From Bradyrhizobium sp. LTSP885 (lineage in GTDB: Bacteria; Pseudomonadota; Alphaproteobacteria; Rhizobiales; Xanthobacteraceae): DNA of 64,000 nucleotides. Positions 33,064-42,457 of the stretch are shown here, piece after piece. The position numbers and the translations under genes are program-made. The DNA is taken from positions 62,001 to 126,000 of the forward strand of contig NZ_JYMT01000031.1 of assembly GCF_000938305.1 (NCBI RefSeq). Direction: 5' to 3'. Position 1 is the first letter of the stretch. Every line of letters starts with the position of its first letter. The notes beneath the pieces were generated by a model that worked only from the letters and a program-made list of their open reading frames with translations, searched no databases and was not told the origin of the DNA.

Positions 33064-34524
33064 CTAGTTCTTGGCCGGCAGGCCCATCGCCGCGCGATAG
33101 GCGGCGAGCTGCTTGGCACGGCCGAACTCGTCGGTCAGCCGGTTCCACTCCTTCGCCACCGCATCGAGCGCCGCCTGCGGCGTGGTCTGGCCGGCAACCG
33201 CCTTGCCGAGCTCGATCTCCACGACCTCGGTGTAGGAAAAATAGCCGGGCAGACGCATGTCGAGCGCGACGTTCTTGGCATTGATGGAGTCGGCCTGTGC
33301 GCCAAGATATTCCTTGGCCTCTTGAGGCGTGAATATCTTGCTCCACAGCTCAAGATTTTCGGTGTGCGATTTGCGGTAGGGATTGACGCCGCTGCCGCCG
33401 GTGATCGCCGCCTGGCCGGAGACTTCCGGACTGGTCAGGGTCTTGACGAAGTCCCAGGCCGCCTGCTGGTTCTTGCCGGCTTTCGGCACGGCAACCTGCC
33501 AGCCGCCGAACGCCATGAACGGGCCCGGCAGGACGGACGGGAATTTGTCCCATGTCTTGGTCTTCGCATTCCAGATCGCATCCGAACCGGGCAGCATCGC
33601 CGAGCCGACCTTGCCCGAGATCTTCGACTGCTTGGGATCGGCTGCGATGACACCGGTGTCGCCCCAGCCGATCGACTCCGCAACCTGGCCGCCAGCTACG
33701 GCTGCGTTCACTTCGCCGAACGAGAAGTTCAGCGCATTGGGCGGTCCGAGCTTCGATGCCCGGATGTATTCTTCCAATCCCTTCACCCAGCCCGGATTGT
33801 TGATCTGGGCGTCCATCGTCTCGGGGTCGAAGAACATCGCGCCCGGATAGTTCGGGTTGTTGGTATAGGCCGCTGCATGGCTGAAGAAGAACCAGAACTG
33901 CTGGCCGCCGCGACGGAAGGCTTCCGCCGTTCCCCACAGTCCCTTGTCCGGACGCTGGAAGAACTCGGCGATGTCGAGATACTGTTTCCAGGTCTTCGGC
34001 GGTGCGAGGTCGTAGCCATATTTGGCCTTGAAGGCGTCCTTCTCCTTGGGATCGTTGAACAGGTCCATGCGGTAGGTGTAGGTGTGGACGTCGCCGTCCA
34101 TCGACTGCGAATAGATCTTGCCTTCCCACACCATCAGGCGTTCGCGATAAGCGGGCTCGATATCGTCCCAATCCTTGCCGGACTGCATCTCCTTCGGCAT
34201 TTCGCTGAGATAGGGCACGAAATCCGGCAGCCAGGCCGGCGCGAAGCTGACCAGATCGAACGTCGCATCGGACTGCGTGAGCGACGTCGCGATCTTCGGA
34301 TAGAGTTCCGACCAGGGAAATTCGACGACGTTGACCTTGCCGCAGGTCTTCTTCGTCCATTCGTCGGCGCCGAGCTTGAGCGCGGATGCAATATACGGCC
34401 CGGTCTGCGACGCCACCGTGAGCGTGACGCCGGTATAGTCCGGACTGCAGGCAGCGTTGGCCTGGCTCGCGGCACAGGCTGTCGCGAGCGAGGTGGCAAG
34501 CATCAGGAACGTTCGTCGCAGCAT
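33064..34524 (-). CDS. Extracellular sugar-binding protein, CUT1 ABC transporter
   Basis: 486 residues with a Sec signal peptide (TFLMLATSLATACAASQANA). The mature part is a MalE/UgpB-type solute-binding protein, with SDATFDLVSFAPAWLPDFVPY near 80 and a C-terminal region AAWDFVKTLTSPEVSGQAA. It delivers the substrate to the adjacent permeases. Its large size and cysteine near the mature N-terminus are unremarkable. From the operon enzymes the ligand may be a deoxyribose- or ribose-containing compound, perhaps a nucleoside. Confidence 0.9.
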   Translation of the reverse strand: MLRRTFLMLATSLATACAASQANAACSPDYTGVTLTVASQTGPYIASALKLGADEWTKKTCGKVNVVEFPWSELYPKIATSLTQSDATFDLVSFAPAWLPDFVPYLSEMPKEMQSGKDWDDIEPAYRERLMVWEGKIYSQSMDGDVHTYTYRMDLFNDPKEKDAFKAKYGYDLAPPKTWKQYLDIAEFFQRPDKGLWGTAEAFRRGGQQFWFFFSHAAAYTNNPNYPGAMFFDPETMDAQINNPGWVKGLEEYIRASKLGPPNALNFSFGEVNAAVAGGQVAESIGWGDTGVIAADPKQSKISGKVGSAMLPGSDAIWNAKTKTWDKFPSVLPGPFMAFGGWQVAVPKAGKNQQAAWDFVKTLTSPEVSGQAAITGGSGVNPYRKSHTENLELWSKIFTPQEAKEYLGAQADSINAKNVALDMRLPGYFSYTEVVEIELGKAVAGQTTPQAALDAVAKEWNRLTDEFGRAKQLAAYRAAMGLPAKN

Positions 34525-34551
34525 GGTCTAGTCCTCCCTTTCAACGTTTTC

Positions 34552-35589
34552 TTACTTGATGGCTCCGAGCAGCAGGCCTGACCGCATCATCCGGCTGAGC
34601 AGGCCTGCCATGATCATCATGGGAACGATGGCAACGAGGGCCGCGGCCGAAATCGCCCACCATTCGTCACCGCGCTGGCTGTTTTGTCCCGCCACCAGAA
34701 TTGGCAGCGTCTGCCATTTGGAATTGGTCAGGAACAGCGCAAACAGAAACTCATTCCAGACAAAGGCCAGCGTGATCATGAAGGTCGCCAGCAGGCCGTT
34801 CATGGACATCGGCACCACGATGCCGAGGAAGATGCGCCAGCTCGGCACATTGTCGACCATCGCCGCCTCTTCGACCTCGATCGGCACCGCCTCGAAGAAA
34901 TCCCGCATCAGCCAGACCACGATCGGCAACGAGAACGCGACGTAGCACAGCGTCAGTCCGACAAAGCTGTCGATCAGCTGGAAACCGAGGCGGCCGATCT
35001 CGCTGTAGAGCAGATACAGCGCGAACGCCGTGACGATCGGCGGGAACATGCGCTGGCTGACGAACCAGAACAGGATGTCCTCATTGCCGAGGATCGGCCC
35101 CGGCAAAGGCAGGCGGTTGGCGAGGATCGCAGCCGCGAGCGCGACGGGGAACGCGAGCAGCAACGCTTGCGGCCGGGTGAATCCGAAAGTGATGTTGAAC
35201 AGCAGGTAGCCACCGAGTGCAAGCAGGAAGAAGGCGAGGCCCGCCCCCAGGCGCACCCTGAATTCGAAGCGCACCAGCGCATAGGCCGCCATTGCACCGA
35301 TCGCGGTCGCGATGGCCGCCGCCGACAGCCCTACGATGGTTGAGTTCAGGAACGTGTGGAAGAATGCGCCGCGGATCCCCTGATAGAGATCGATGAAGGG
35401 CTGCAAGGTCGGCGTGAAGTCGATGAACGGCAGATAGGTCGGGCCGCCGACGACGCCTGGCGGCGTCTTGAACGCCGTCACGATCACCCAATAGAGCGGA
35501 AATATGCTGATCAGGCACCAGACGAGACAGGCAGCGGTCACCAGGCGGCGGCCCCAAGGCGACAGTCCGGTCAAGCCGCGGCCACTCAT
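34552..35589 (-). CDS. CUT1 sugar ABC transporter permease (MalG type)
   Basis: 345 residues. The ATG at 35589 overlaps the other permease's stop by four bases, which fixes the start; the much longer open frame upstream is a shadow of that gene. About six to eight membrane helices, with the EAA loop PIEVEEAAMVDNVPSWRIFLGI near residue 240. There is an extra hydrophobic insertion between the first helices relative to standard MalG (about 280 residues), including GLAFFLLALGGYLLFNITFG. It forms the translocation pore together with the product of 35586-36461. Confidence 0.9.
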   Translation of the reverse strand: MSGRGLTGLSPWGRRLVTAACLVWCLISIFPLYWVIVTAFKTPPGVVGGPTYLPFIDFTPTLQPFIDLYQGIRGAFFHTFLNSTIVGLSAAAIATAIGAMAAYALVRFEFRVRLGAGLAFFLLALGGYLLFNITFGFTRPQALLLAFPVALAAAILANRLPLPGPILGNEDILFWFVSQRMFPPIVTAFALYLLYSEIGRLGFQLIDSFVGLTLCYVAFSLPIVVWLMRDFFEAVPIEVEEAAMVDNVPSWRIFLGIVVPMSMNGLLATFMITLAFVWNEFLFALFLTNSKWQTLPILVAGQNSQRGDEWWAISAAALVAIVPMMIMAGLLSRMMRSGLLLGAIK

Positions 35590-36461
35590 CGGAGCTTCTC
35601 CAGATGCGGCCGCAGCAGCGCCAGATACGTCACGCCGATAATCGTGATCGCAATCAGGAACAGAAAGCTGAGCGCCGATGTGTAGCCGAGATTGAACTTC
35701 TTGAAGCCCTCCTGATAGGCGAACAACGTCAGGGTCTCCGTGTCCACACCCGGTCCGCCGCCCGTCATCACGAAGACGGTGTCCATGATCTTGTAGCTCT
35801 CGATCAGCCGGATGAAGACGACCGCAGCCGAGATCGGCAGCAGCATCGGAAACGTGATCCCCCAGAATTGCTGCCAGGCGCTGGCATTCTCGAGCTCTGC
35901 GGCCTCGTAGACATCTTCCGGCAGCGTCTGCAGGCCGGCGAGCATCATCAGAACCACGAACGGCGTCCATTGCCAGATTTCGACCGCGATGATGCAGCCG
36001 AGCGCCCAATGACCATTGGTGAGGAACGGCAGGTTGACCAGACCGAACTTGCCCAGAAGCTGGTTGAGCGGTCCCATGGTCGGGTTGAAGATCATGCGCG
36101 CCACCAGCGCGACGGCCACCGGAGCGAGCAGCATGGGCAATAGCAATGCGACGCGAAACAGCCGCTCGCCCGGCACCCGCGCGTTGAGCGCCAGGGCTAC
36201 GGCGAATCCGATGACGTATTGCAACCCAACGGCGATGAAGGCGATCAGCGTCGTCGTGTAGATCGCATTCCAGAAGCGCGGCTCCTGCAGCAGCGATACG
36301 TAATTTCCGAACCAGACGACCCGGGGTGGGATCGGGGGAATCAGGCGATAGCTGAGGAAGCTTGTGGTCAACGAATAGATCAGCGGAAAGATCGAGATCG
36401 CCAGCACGACGAGCACCGCCGGCCAGATGAAGACATGCTTGATCGGATCATTCCGCATCAT
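35586..36461 (-). CDS. CUT1 sugar ABC transporter permease (MalF type)
   Basis: 291 residues, six membrane helices, with the EAA-type loop LPEDVYEAAELENASAWQQF near residue 185. It overlaps the ribokinase stop upstream and the MalG-type start downstream by four bases each, so the three are tightly coupled. It is the pore partner for the ATPase at 31884-32981. Confidence 0.92.
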   Translation of the reverse strand: MMRNDPIKHVFIWPAVLVVLAISIFPLIYSLTTSFLSYRLIPPIPPRVVWFGNYVSLLQEPRFWNAIYTTTLIAFIAVGLQYVIGFAVALALNARVPGERLFRVALLLPMLLAPVAVALVARMIFNPTMGPLNQLLGKFGLVNLPFLTNGHWALGCIIAVEIWQWTPFVVLMMLAGLQTLPEDVYEAAELENASAWQQFWGITFPMLLPISAAVVFIRLIESYKIMDTVFVMTGGGPGVDTETLTLFAYQEGFKKFNLGYTSALSFLFLIAITIIGVTYLALLRPHLEKLR

Positions 36462-37393
36462 GGAGCGGATTGCTCCCTCAAGAGCGCCTCGATCTCCGCG
36501 CGACGCGGCATGGAAAGGGCGGTCCCGGGCCGCGTCACCGAAATCCCCGCCGTCGCCGAACCGAAGCGCGCTGCCTCGAGCGGGTCCGCGCCGTCGGCCA
36601 GCGCGGCTGCAAAACCGCCGACGAATGCGTCGCCCGCGCCTGTTGTTTCGACCACCTTGCCGGCGGCAAACGGCGGCACATGCAGCGAGCGATCCCGCGT
36701 ATGGAACAGCGCCCCGCGCTCGCCGAGCGTGATCAGCGCCGTCCCGGCCCCCTTGGCCAATAGCGCGTCGCCGGCGCGGCGGGCGCCCGCAAGATCGCTC
36801 ACGGCGATCCCGGTCAACGACTCGGCCTCGGTCTCATTGGGGACGACATAGTCGCAGAGCGCAAACAGGCCAGAATCGAACTTGATCGCCGGCGCGGGGT
36901 TGAACACCCTGATGCTGCCAGCGGCGCGCGCGATCTCGAGCCCTCGCACCGCGGCATCGACCGGCTGCTCGAGCTGAGTCACGAACACGCGGCTGGTGCG
37001 AATGGAGTCCGCCGCTGCGTCGATGTCACCCGGGCTGATACCTCCGGCTGCCCCAGGCACCACAATGATCGCGTTGTCACCCCGCGTCTCGTGAACATAG
37101 ATGAACGCCGCACCGGTCGGCGCCTCCGTGGTCCTGGCGACGCGCGGCCGGATCCCCTCGGCTTCCCATGTCTTGATCGCAAGCTCGCCAAAGGCATCGC
37201 TGCCGATCCGGGAGATGAAGGTCACGCTGGCACCCGCGCGCGCGGCGGCCACGGCCTGGTTCGATCCCTTGCCGCCGGGGCCCATCGCGAATCCCGATCC
37301 GGCAATCGTCTCGCCGATCGCAGGCATTTTGCCGGCACGGAAGGCCAGATCGACGACGAAGACGCCAAGGACGGCGACGCCACTTTTACTCAT
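36458..37393 (-). CDS. PfkB-family sugar kinase (ribokinase/deoxyribokinase-like)
   Basis: 311 residues from the ATG at 37393. The N-terminal GGKGSNQAVAAARAG is the ribokinase substrate signature and ETTGAGDAFVGGFAAAL near 250 is the ATP/anion-hole motif with catalytic Asp. It phosphorylates a pentose at O5. Since the operon also has deoC and a FucU/RbsD mutarotase, 2-deoxyribose is the most economical substrate, with ribose as the alternative. The stop overlaps the permease start by four bases. Confidence 0.9.
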   Translation of the reverse strand: MSKSGVAVLGVFVVDLAFRAGKMPAIGETIAGSGFAMGPGGKGSNQAVAAARAGASVTFISRIGSDAFGELAIKTWEAEGIRPRVARTTEAPTGAAFIYVHETRGDNAIIVVPGAAGGISPGDIDAAADSIRTSRVFVTQLEQPVDAAVRGLEIARAAGSIRVFNPAPAIKFDSGLFALCDYVVPNETEAESLTGIAVSDLAGARRAGDALLAKGAGTALITLGERGALFHTRDRSLHVPPFAAGKVVETTGAGDAFVGGFAAALADGADPLEAARFGSATAGISVTRPGTALSMPRRAEIEALLREQSAP

Positions 37394-37398
37394 GGTCG

Positions 37399-37854
37399 TC
37401 ACTCTCCGTCCGGCGCGATGACGCCCTTGGAGAACAGGAAGCAGCCGTAGAAGCGGCGCTCGCCGGTTGCGATCACGCAATAGGCCGTCTTGGCCTTTTC
37501 ATAGAAGGCGTGGCGTTCGACGCCGACCAGCGGCCAGGATCGTCCCTCCGCGTGATCGATCGCGGTTTGCACCTCGCGCTGGACCGGCGGCACTTCCTGC
37601 GGCTGGCCGACGATCTCCATGCGAACGGCAGCGTCATCGATGAAGGTATCGAGCGGCAGGACCGAGAGAATGGCCTCGATCGCCTTCGCGGTGCTGACAT
37701 TGTCGATGCGCAGCAACCGGCCAAGCACCGTCTGGCGCGCGATCGAGTCGGCCGGAAAATTGGTATCGCAGACGACCAGGCGATCCCCGTGCCCCATCGC
37801 CCGCAAGGCATAGAGCACGTCGGCATTGAGCAGCGGGTTGATGCTCTTGAGCAT
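37399..37854 (-). CDS. RbsD/FucU-family sugar mutarotase
   Basis: 151 residues from the ATG at 37854, close to the usual 140-150 of FucU. Conserved parts are MGHGDRLVVCDTNFPA near 20 (catalytic His and Asp region) and RHAFYEKAKTAYCVIATGE near 115, closer to FucU than to RbsD. It interconverts anomers or ring forms of a free sugar so that the following kinase receives the right form. It lies five bases upstream of the kinase gene. Confidence 0.88.
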   Translation of the reverse strand: MLKSINPLLNADVLYALRAMGHGDRLVVCDTNFPADSIARQTVLGRLLRIDNVSTAKAIEAILSVLPLDTFIDDAAVRMEIVGQPQEVPPVQREVQTAIDHAEGRSWPLVGVERHAFYEKAKTAYCVIATGERRFYGCFLFSKGVIAPDGE

Positions 37855-37936
37855 GTTGCGTCCCTCCCTTGTCTTCAAAAATCGCCCGGACTCTGACGGT
37901 CCAGATCCCAATCGGTATCACCCCAAGATGACGGCT

Positions 37937-40324
37937 CTAGTCTCCATAGGGGATCCAGATGTTCTTCACCTGCACGGCATGGCGGAGCAGGATCGGGCCT
38001 TCACTCGCAGACTTGTCGTACCAATCCAGTAGCAGGCCATGATCAACCAATGTGCGCTTGAGATTGCCGATCGACAGCCGTTCCGCGACCGCCGAAGCCT
38101 CCTGCGAGCCGAAAGCCCAGAGTGCGTCGACATCGTCATGCTCGGCAAGGACCTTCACAAGATCGTCGCGGCCGCCGGTGACGATATTGACGACGCCTGC
38201 CGGCACGTCCGACGTCTCCAGCACCTGGTAGAAATCGGTCGCAGCGAGCGGATGCTTCTCGCTCGGTACGGCCACCACCCGGTTGCCCATCGCAATCAAC
38301 GGCGCGACCAGGCTGACCAAGCCAAGCAGCGGCGCCTCGTCGGGACAGGCAACACCGACCACGCCGATCGGCTCATGCATCGCAAGCGCCACGCCGCGCA
38401 ATGGTGGCGCATGCACGCTCCCCTCGAATTTGTCGGCCCAGGCCCCATAGCTGAACAGCCGTTCGATACTCGCATCGACCTCCGCGCGTGACTTGGCACC
38501 CGAGACACCCGTCATCTCGGCGATGCGCCGGGCGAACTCGTCACCTCGCACGGAGAGATTCTCGGCAAGGTAATAGAGGATTTGGGCGCGATTATGCGCC
38601 GTCGCCCGCGCCCATGCCTCGGCAGATCGCGCGGCGGCCACGGCATTGCGGATGTCCTTGCGGTTGCCTTCGCCGGCCTCGCCGAGATGCCGGCCCTTTG
38701 GCGACAGCACGGCCCGCGAATAATTGCCGTCGGGACGCACCTGCTTGCCACCGACGAACAGTTTTGCTGTCCGGTCGATTGGCGGCACGCCGAATCCGGC
38801 GCTGTCGGAGGTGGCAGCCGGCGGCGACAATGCCTTCGCCCGCGCCTTGCGCCCGCTCCATGCCTTGGGCTTGAGATATTCGTACATGCCTTCACGGCCA
38901 CCCTCGCGGCCGAACCCGGACTCGCGATAGCCGCCAAAGCCGACGCTCGCATCGAACAGATTGGTCGCGTTGATCCAGACCACACCGGCCAGCAATTTCG
39001 GCGCGATATCCAGCGCCAGCCCGATCGTCTCGCTCCACACGCTGGCGGCAAGCCCATAACGTGTATTATTGGCGAGCATCACGGCCTCGTCAGGCGTACG
39101 AAACGTCATCGCCACCGCCACGGGGCCAAAGATCTCCTCGATCGCCACCGTCGACGACGGGTGCACGTTCCAGAGCAAGGTCGGCGGGTAGAAGCATCCC
39201 TCCGTCGGGATCGCGCCGGGCGCCTGGTATTTCTCGGCGCCCTCCTCCACTCCGATTTCGACCAGCGCCTTGATCCGTTCGAGCTGCACCGGTGCAACCA
39301 CCGCACCCATGTCGATCGCCTTGTCGAGCGGCGGGCCGACGCGCAGCGTTTCCATGCGGCGGATCAGGCGTCTGCGGAAGGTCTCGGCGATCCCCTCCTG
39401 CAGCAGCAGGCGCGAGCCGGCGCAGCAGACCTGGCCCTGGTTGAACCAGATGGCATCGACCACGCCTTCCACGGCACCGTCGATGTCGGCATCGTCGAAC
39501 ACGATGAACGGCGATTTGCCGCCGAGTTCGAGCGTCAGCGACTTGCCGGTGCCTGCGGTCGACTGCCGGATCAACCGCCCGACCTCGGTCGATCCCGTGA
39601 AGGCGATCTTGTCGACGCCTTGATTCTCAACCAGCAGCGCCCCGGTCGCACCATCGCCCGTGAGCACATTCAACACGCCCGGCGACAAACCTGCCTCCGC
39701 GGCAAGCTCGGCGAACAGCAACGCGGTGAGCGAGGTGTATTCGGCCGGCTTCAGCACCACGGTGTTGCCTGCCGCAAGCGCCGGCGCGATCTTCCATGCC
39801 AGCATCAGCAGCGGGAAATTCCACGGGATGATCTGCCCGATCACGCCGATCGGCACCTGATCGGCGAATTCGCGCTCCTGCAATTGCGCCCAGCCGGCGT
39901 GATACAGGAAATGCCGCGCGGCCAACGGCACGTCGAGATCGCGGGTCTCTCGGATCGGCTTGCCGTTGTCGATCGCTTCCAGCACCGCAAACAACCGCGC
40001 GTGACGCTGCAGCATCCGCGCCAGTGCGTAGAGATGACGCGCGCGGCCATGACCGCCGAGCTTTGCCCACAGCGGCTGCGCAATGCGCGCGGCGCTCACG
40101 GCCGCATCCACATCCGCGGAAGAGCCCTGCGCGATCTTGGCCAGCGCCTTGCCGGTCGCCGGCTCGCTTGTCGTGAGGTGCTTACCGGAATGCGGTGCTG
40201 CGAACTTGCCGCCGATGAAGTGCCCGAACACGGCGCCGTGCTGCTTCAGCCAGGCGCGTGCCTCGCCGTCCGCTTCGAGAGCGGGACCGTACTCCATCGT
40301 TTCAAAATAATCTGCGACGCTCAT
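37937..40324 (-). CDS. ALDH16-type aldehyde dehydrogenase with a second, non-catalytic ALDH domain
   Basis: 795 residues, about 1.6 times a normal ALDH. Residues 1-490 are a complete domain with LELGGKSPFIVF (general-base Glu) and NQGQVCCAGSR, where Cys300 is the expected nucleophile. Residues from about 510 (KLFVGGKQV) repeat the N-terminal NAD-binding part (EPIGVVGVACPDEAP, PAGVVNIVTGG) but end before any catalytic cysteine domain. This layout is that of the ALDH16 family. Ten bases after deoC, its likely job is oxidising the acetaldehyde released by DeoC. The ATG at 40324 avoids overlap with deoC. Confidence 0.9.
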   Translation of the reverse strand: MSVADYFETMEYGPALEADGEARAWLKQHGAVFGHFIGGKFAAPHSGKHLTTSEPATGKALAKIAQGSSADVDAAVSAARIAQPLWAKLGGHGRARHLYALARMLQRHARLFAVLEAIDNGKPIRETRDLDVPLAARHFLYHAGWAQLQEREFADQVPIGVIGQIIPWNFPLLMLAWKIAPALAAGNTVVLKPAEYTSLTALLFAELAAEAGLSPGVLNVLTGDGATGALLVENQGVDKIAFTGSTEVGRLIRQSTAGTGKSLTLELGGKSPFIVFDDADIDGAVEGVVDAIWFNQGQVCCAGSRLLLQEGIAETFRRRLIRRMETLRVGPPLDKAIDMGAVVAPVQLERIKALVEIGVEEGAEKYQAPGAIPTEGCFYPPTLLWNVHPSSTVAIEEIFGPVAVAMTFRTPDEAVMLANNTRYGLAASVWSETIGLALDIAPKLLAGVVWINATNLFDASVGFGGYRESGFGREGGREGMYEYLKPKAWSGRKARAKALSPPAATSDSAGFGVPPIDRTAKLFVGGKQVRPDGNYSRAVLSPKGRHLGEAGEGNRKDIRNAVAAARSAEAWARATAHNRAQILYYLAENLSVRGDEFARRIAEMTGVSGAKSRAEVDASIERLFSYGAWADKFEGSVHAPPLRGVALAMHEPIGVVGVACPDEAPLLGLVSLVAPLIAMGNRVVAVPSEKHPLAATDFYQVLETSDVPAGVVNIVTGGRDDLVKVLAEHDDVDALWAFGSQEASAVAERLSIGNLKRTLVDHGLLLDWYDKSASEGPILLRHAVQVKNIWIPYGD

Positions 40325-40334
40325 CACCGGAGTC

Positions 40335-41354
40335 TCATCCCACAGGGTGGCGGTTGAAGGCCGAGTAGCGGCCGGTGACATGATGCTCGAGCTGGCGCTC
40401 GATGTCGGCGAGCAGGCTCGAGGCGCCGATCCGGAACAGGTCCGGCTCGAGCCAGTCGCGTCCCAATTCCTCCTTCATCAGGAATTGATAGTTGAGCACG
40501 TCCTTTGCCGTCGATATCCCGCCGGCCGGCTTGAAGCCGATCTGGTAGCCGGTGCGCTCCTGATACACCCTGATCATCCGCAGCATCGCCAGCGTCACCG
40601 GCAGCGTCGCATTGACGCCCTCCTTGCCGGTGGAGGTCTTGATGAAGTCGGCACCAGCCATCATGCAGACCATCGATGCCTTGGCGACGTTGCGCAGCGT
40701 CTTGAGATCGCCGGTGGCCAGAATCGTTTTCAGATGCGCGTTGCCGCAGGCCGCACGAAAATCCCTGACCTCGGCGTAAAGCGCGCGCCAATCGCCGGTC
40801 AGCGCATGCTCGCGGGTGATGACGATGTCGATCTCCTGCGCGCCGTCCCTGACGGACGCCTCGATCTCCTTGAGCTTGAGGTCGTGAGGTATCAGGCCCG
40901 CTGGAAATCCGGTCGAGACCGCGGCAACCGGAATGCCGGATCCATCGAGCGCTTCGACTGCGGTTGCAACGAAGCGGTGATAGACGCAGATCGCACCGGT
41001 GTGCAGCCGACGCGCGGCAAAGCCGAGCGCTTCGAGAATGTCAGCGCGCACTGGGGTCTTCGCCTTGGCGCAGAGACGCTTTACCCGCTCGGTGGTGTCG
41101 TCGCCGTTGAGCGTCGTCAGATCGATGCAAGTGAGCGCTTTCAGAAGCCACGCCGCCTGCGCATCCTTCTTGACGGTTCGCCGGCCCGGCAAGCTCGCAA
41201 CCCGTCGCTCGGCGGCCGACAGATTGATCCTGATCTCGTCGACCCAATCCATCTCGAGCGCGCGGCCGCTGTTACGCGAGACCGGATGGGTGTCGCGGGC
41301 ATGAAGTTGCACCGGCACGGCCGATGGATTCGGTATCAAGACACTCTGCGTCAT
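40335..41354 (-). CDS. deoC: Deoxyribose-phosphate aldolase
   Basis: 339 residues from the ATG at 41354; the open frame above it (to 41474) lies in the promoter region. It is the longer DeoC class: a proximal N-terminal extension, then the barrel with AQEIDIVI (Asp), ADFIKTSTGKEG (Schiff-base Lys) and IGFKPAGGI (second Lys). It cleaves 2-deoxyribose-5-phosphate to acetaldehyde and glyceraldehyde-3-phosphate. First gene of the eight-gene minus-strand operon, downstream of the candidate DeoR-family operator. Confidence 0.95.
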   Translation of the reverse strand: MTQSVLIPNPSAVPVQLHARDTHPVSRNSGRALEMDWVDEIRINLSAAERRVASLPGRRTVKKDAQAAWLLKALTCIDLTTLNGDDTTERVKRLCAKAKTPVRADILEALGFAARRLHTGAICVYHRFVATAVEALDGSGIPVAAVSTGFPAGLIPHDLKLKEIEASVRDGAQEIDIVITREHALTGDWRALYAEVRDFRAACGNAHLKTILATGDLKTLRNVAKASMVCMMAGADFIKTSTGKEGVNATLPVTLAMLRMIRVYQERTGYQIGFKPAGGISTAKDVLNYQFLMKEELGRDWLEPDLFRIGASSLLADIERQLEHHVTGRYSAFNRHPVG

Positions 41355-41496
41355 CGAAACGCCACCCGTCCTAGCGAATCGACGCGAGCGCCGGATAGAC
41401 TGAATGTGTCGATTGCAACATGTGATCCTCCCAGCCGGAGTTTGCTGCCTTCCGACGCACGCATCGCAAGACACCGGATTGTCTCTTTGGGCTCAA

Positions 41497-41512
41497 TGTT
41501 ATTATTATAACA
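41497..41512. promoter_or_regulatory. Operator candidate for the DeoR-family repressor (deoC side)
   Basis: TGTTAT-TATT-ATAACA is a perfect 6-4-6 inverted repeat in the 218-bp gap between divergent deoC and the DeoR-family gene. The flanks are markedly AT-rich. A near copy (13 of 16) sits at 46302-46317 upstream of the RbsA-type gene, and its right half recurs at 46323-46331. Direct CATTGT repeats follow between 41536 and 41552. Placement suits repression of both divergent transcripts. Confidence 0.6.
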
Positions 41513-41572
41513 TATTGCCGTTGATAAACTCACAACATTGTAAGATCATTGTCAACCGGATAAGCAGGCGCG

Positions 41573-42376
41573 GTGAGCAAAATGGTTGAAACACCGAACG
41601 CACGACCAAGCGAGACCCGCGTCCAACGCCTGCAGCGGCTGCGCCGCGCCGTCGAGGGCAGCGGCGCGCTGCACCTCAAGGACGCCGCCGAGCTGCTCAA
41701 GGTTTCCGAAATGACGGTGCGGCGTGATCTTGCCGGCCCGGAAGCCGCGCTCGCTTTGCTCGGCGGTTATGTCGTCAACGCGGCATCACCGACCGGAATC
41801 AAGTACGCGTTCGAGCAGGAGATCGACCAGCATACCCAGGACAAGCGTCTTGCCTGCCGGTCCGCGGCCGCCTCGATTGGGGAAGGCGACACGATCTTCA
41901 TCGACTGCGGCACCACGATGCAATCGCTGGCGGACTGTTTGCCTGAGGATATGCCGCTCTCGGTGATCTGCTATTCGATGAACGTGGCGTCGATCGTGAC
42001 GCGACGGCCGGCCACGCAGGTGATGCTGATGGGCGGGCTCTACCATCCGTCATCACAGTCGTTCTCATCTGACGACGGCCTGTCCTATCTGCGGCGCCTC
42101 GGCGTCAACAAGGCCTTCATATCCGCTGGCGGCGTGCACTGGACCCGCGGCGCGAGCTGCTCCAACTTTCACGAGGTTGCGATCAAGCAGGCCGTCATCG
42201 CGACCGCGATGGAAAGCGTCCTGGTGGTCGACGCCAGCAAGCTCGGCAGTCTCAAGCCGGCGTTCTTCGGAGATATCGGCGCGTTCTCGCGGATCATCGT
42301 CGGCGGCGCGGCGACGTCAGACATGCGCAAGCACTTCCGCAGTCTGCCCGTCGAGTATGTGAGCAGCGCAACCTGA
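41573..42376 (+). CDS. DeoR-family transcriptional repressor
   Basis: 267 residues from GTG at 41573; an ATG at 41582 is an alternative. The N-terminal helix-turn-helix is HLKDAAELLKVSEMTVRRDL. The C-terminal sugar-phosphate sensor domain contains GEGDTIFIDCGTTMQSLA and FISAGGVHWTRG. DeoR-type repressors leave DNA on binding a phosphorylated sugar, here plausibly deoxyribose-5-phosphate or a related ester. Divergent from deoC and convergent with the RbsB-type gene, it sits centrally between the two operons that share its putative operator. Confidence 0.92.
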   Translation: MSKMVETPNARPSETRVQRLQRLRRAVEGSGALHLKDAAELLKVSEMTVRRDLAGPEAALALLGGYVVNAASPTGIKYAFEQEIDQHTQDKRLACRSAAASIGEGDTIFIDCGTTMQSLADCLPEDMPLSVICYSMNVASIVTRRPATQVMLMGGLYHPSSQSFSSDDGLSYLRRLGVNKAFISAGGVHWTRGASCSNFHEVAIKQAVIATAMESVLVVDASKLGSLKPAFFGDIGAFSRIIVGGAATSDMRKHFRSLPVEYVSSAT

Positions 42377-42417
42377 TCCGGACGGGGGCTGGCACGCCCG
42401 GACCAGGCTTGCTGAAC

Positions 42418-42445
42418 GATGCGCGGCCTCGAAAGACCGCGCATC
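42418..42445. terminator. Hairpin between convergent genes, likely bidirectional terminator
   Basis: GATGCGCGG pairs perfectly with CCGCGCATC across a 10-base loop, located between the convergent DeoR-family and RbsB-type genes. There is no clear T-tract on either side, so efficiency is uncertain. Confidence 0.5.
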
Positions 42446-42457
42446 GCCGGAGGGAGT

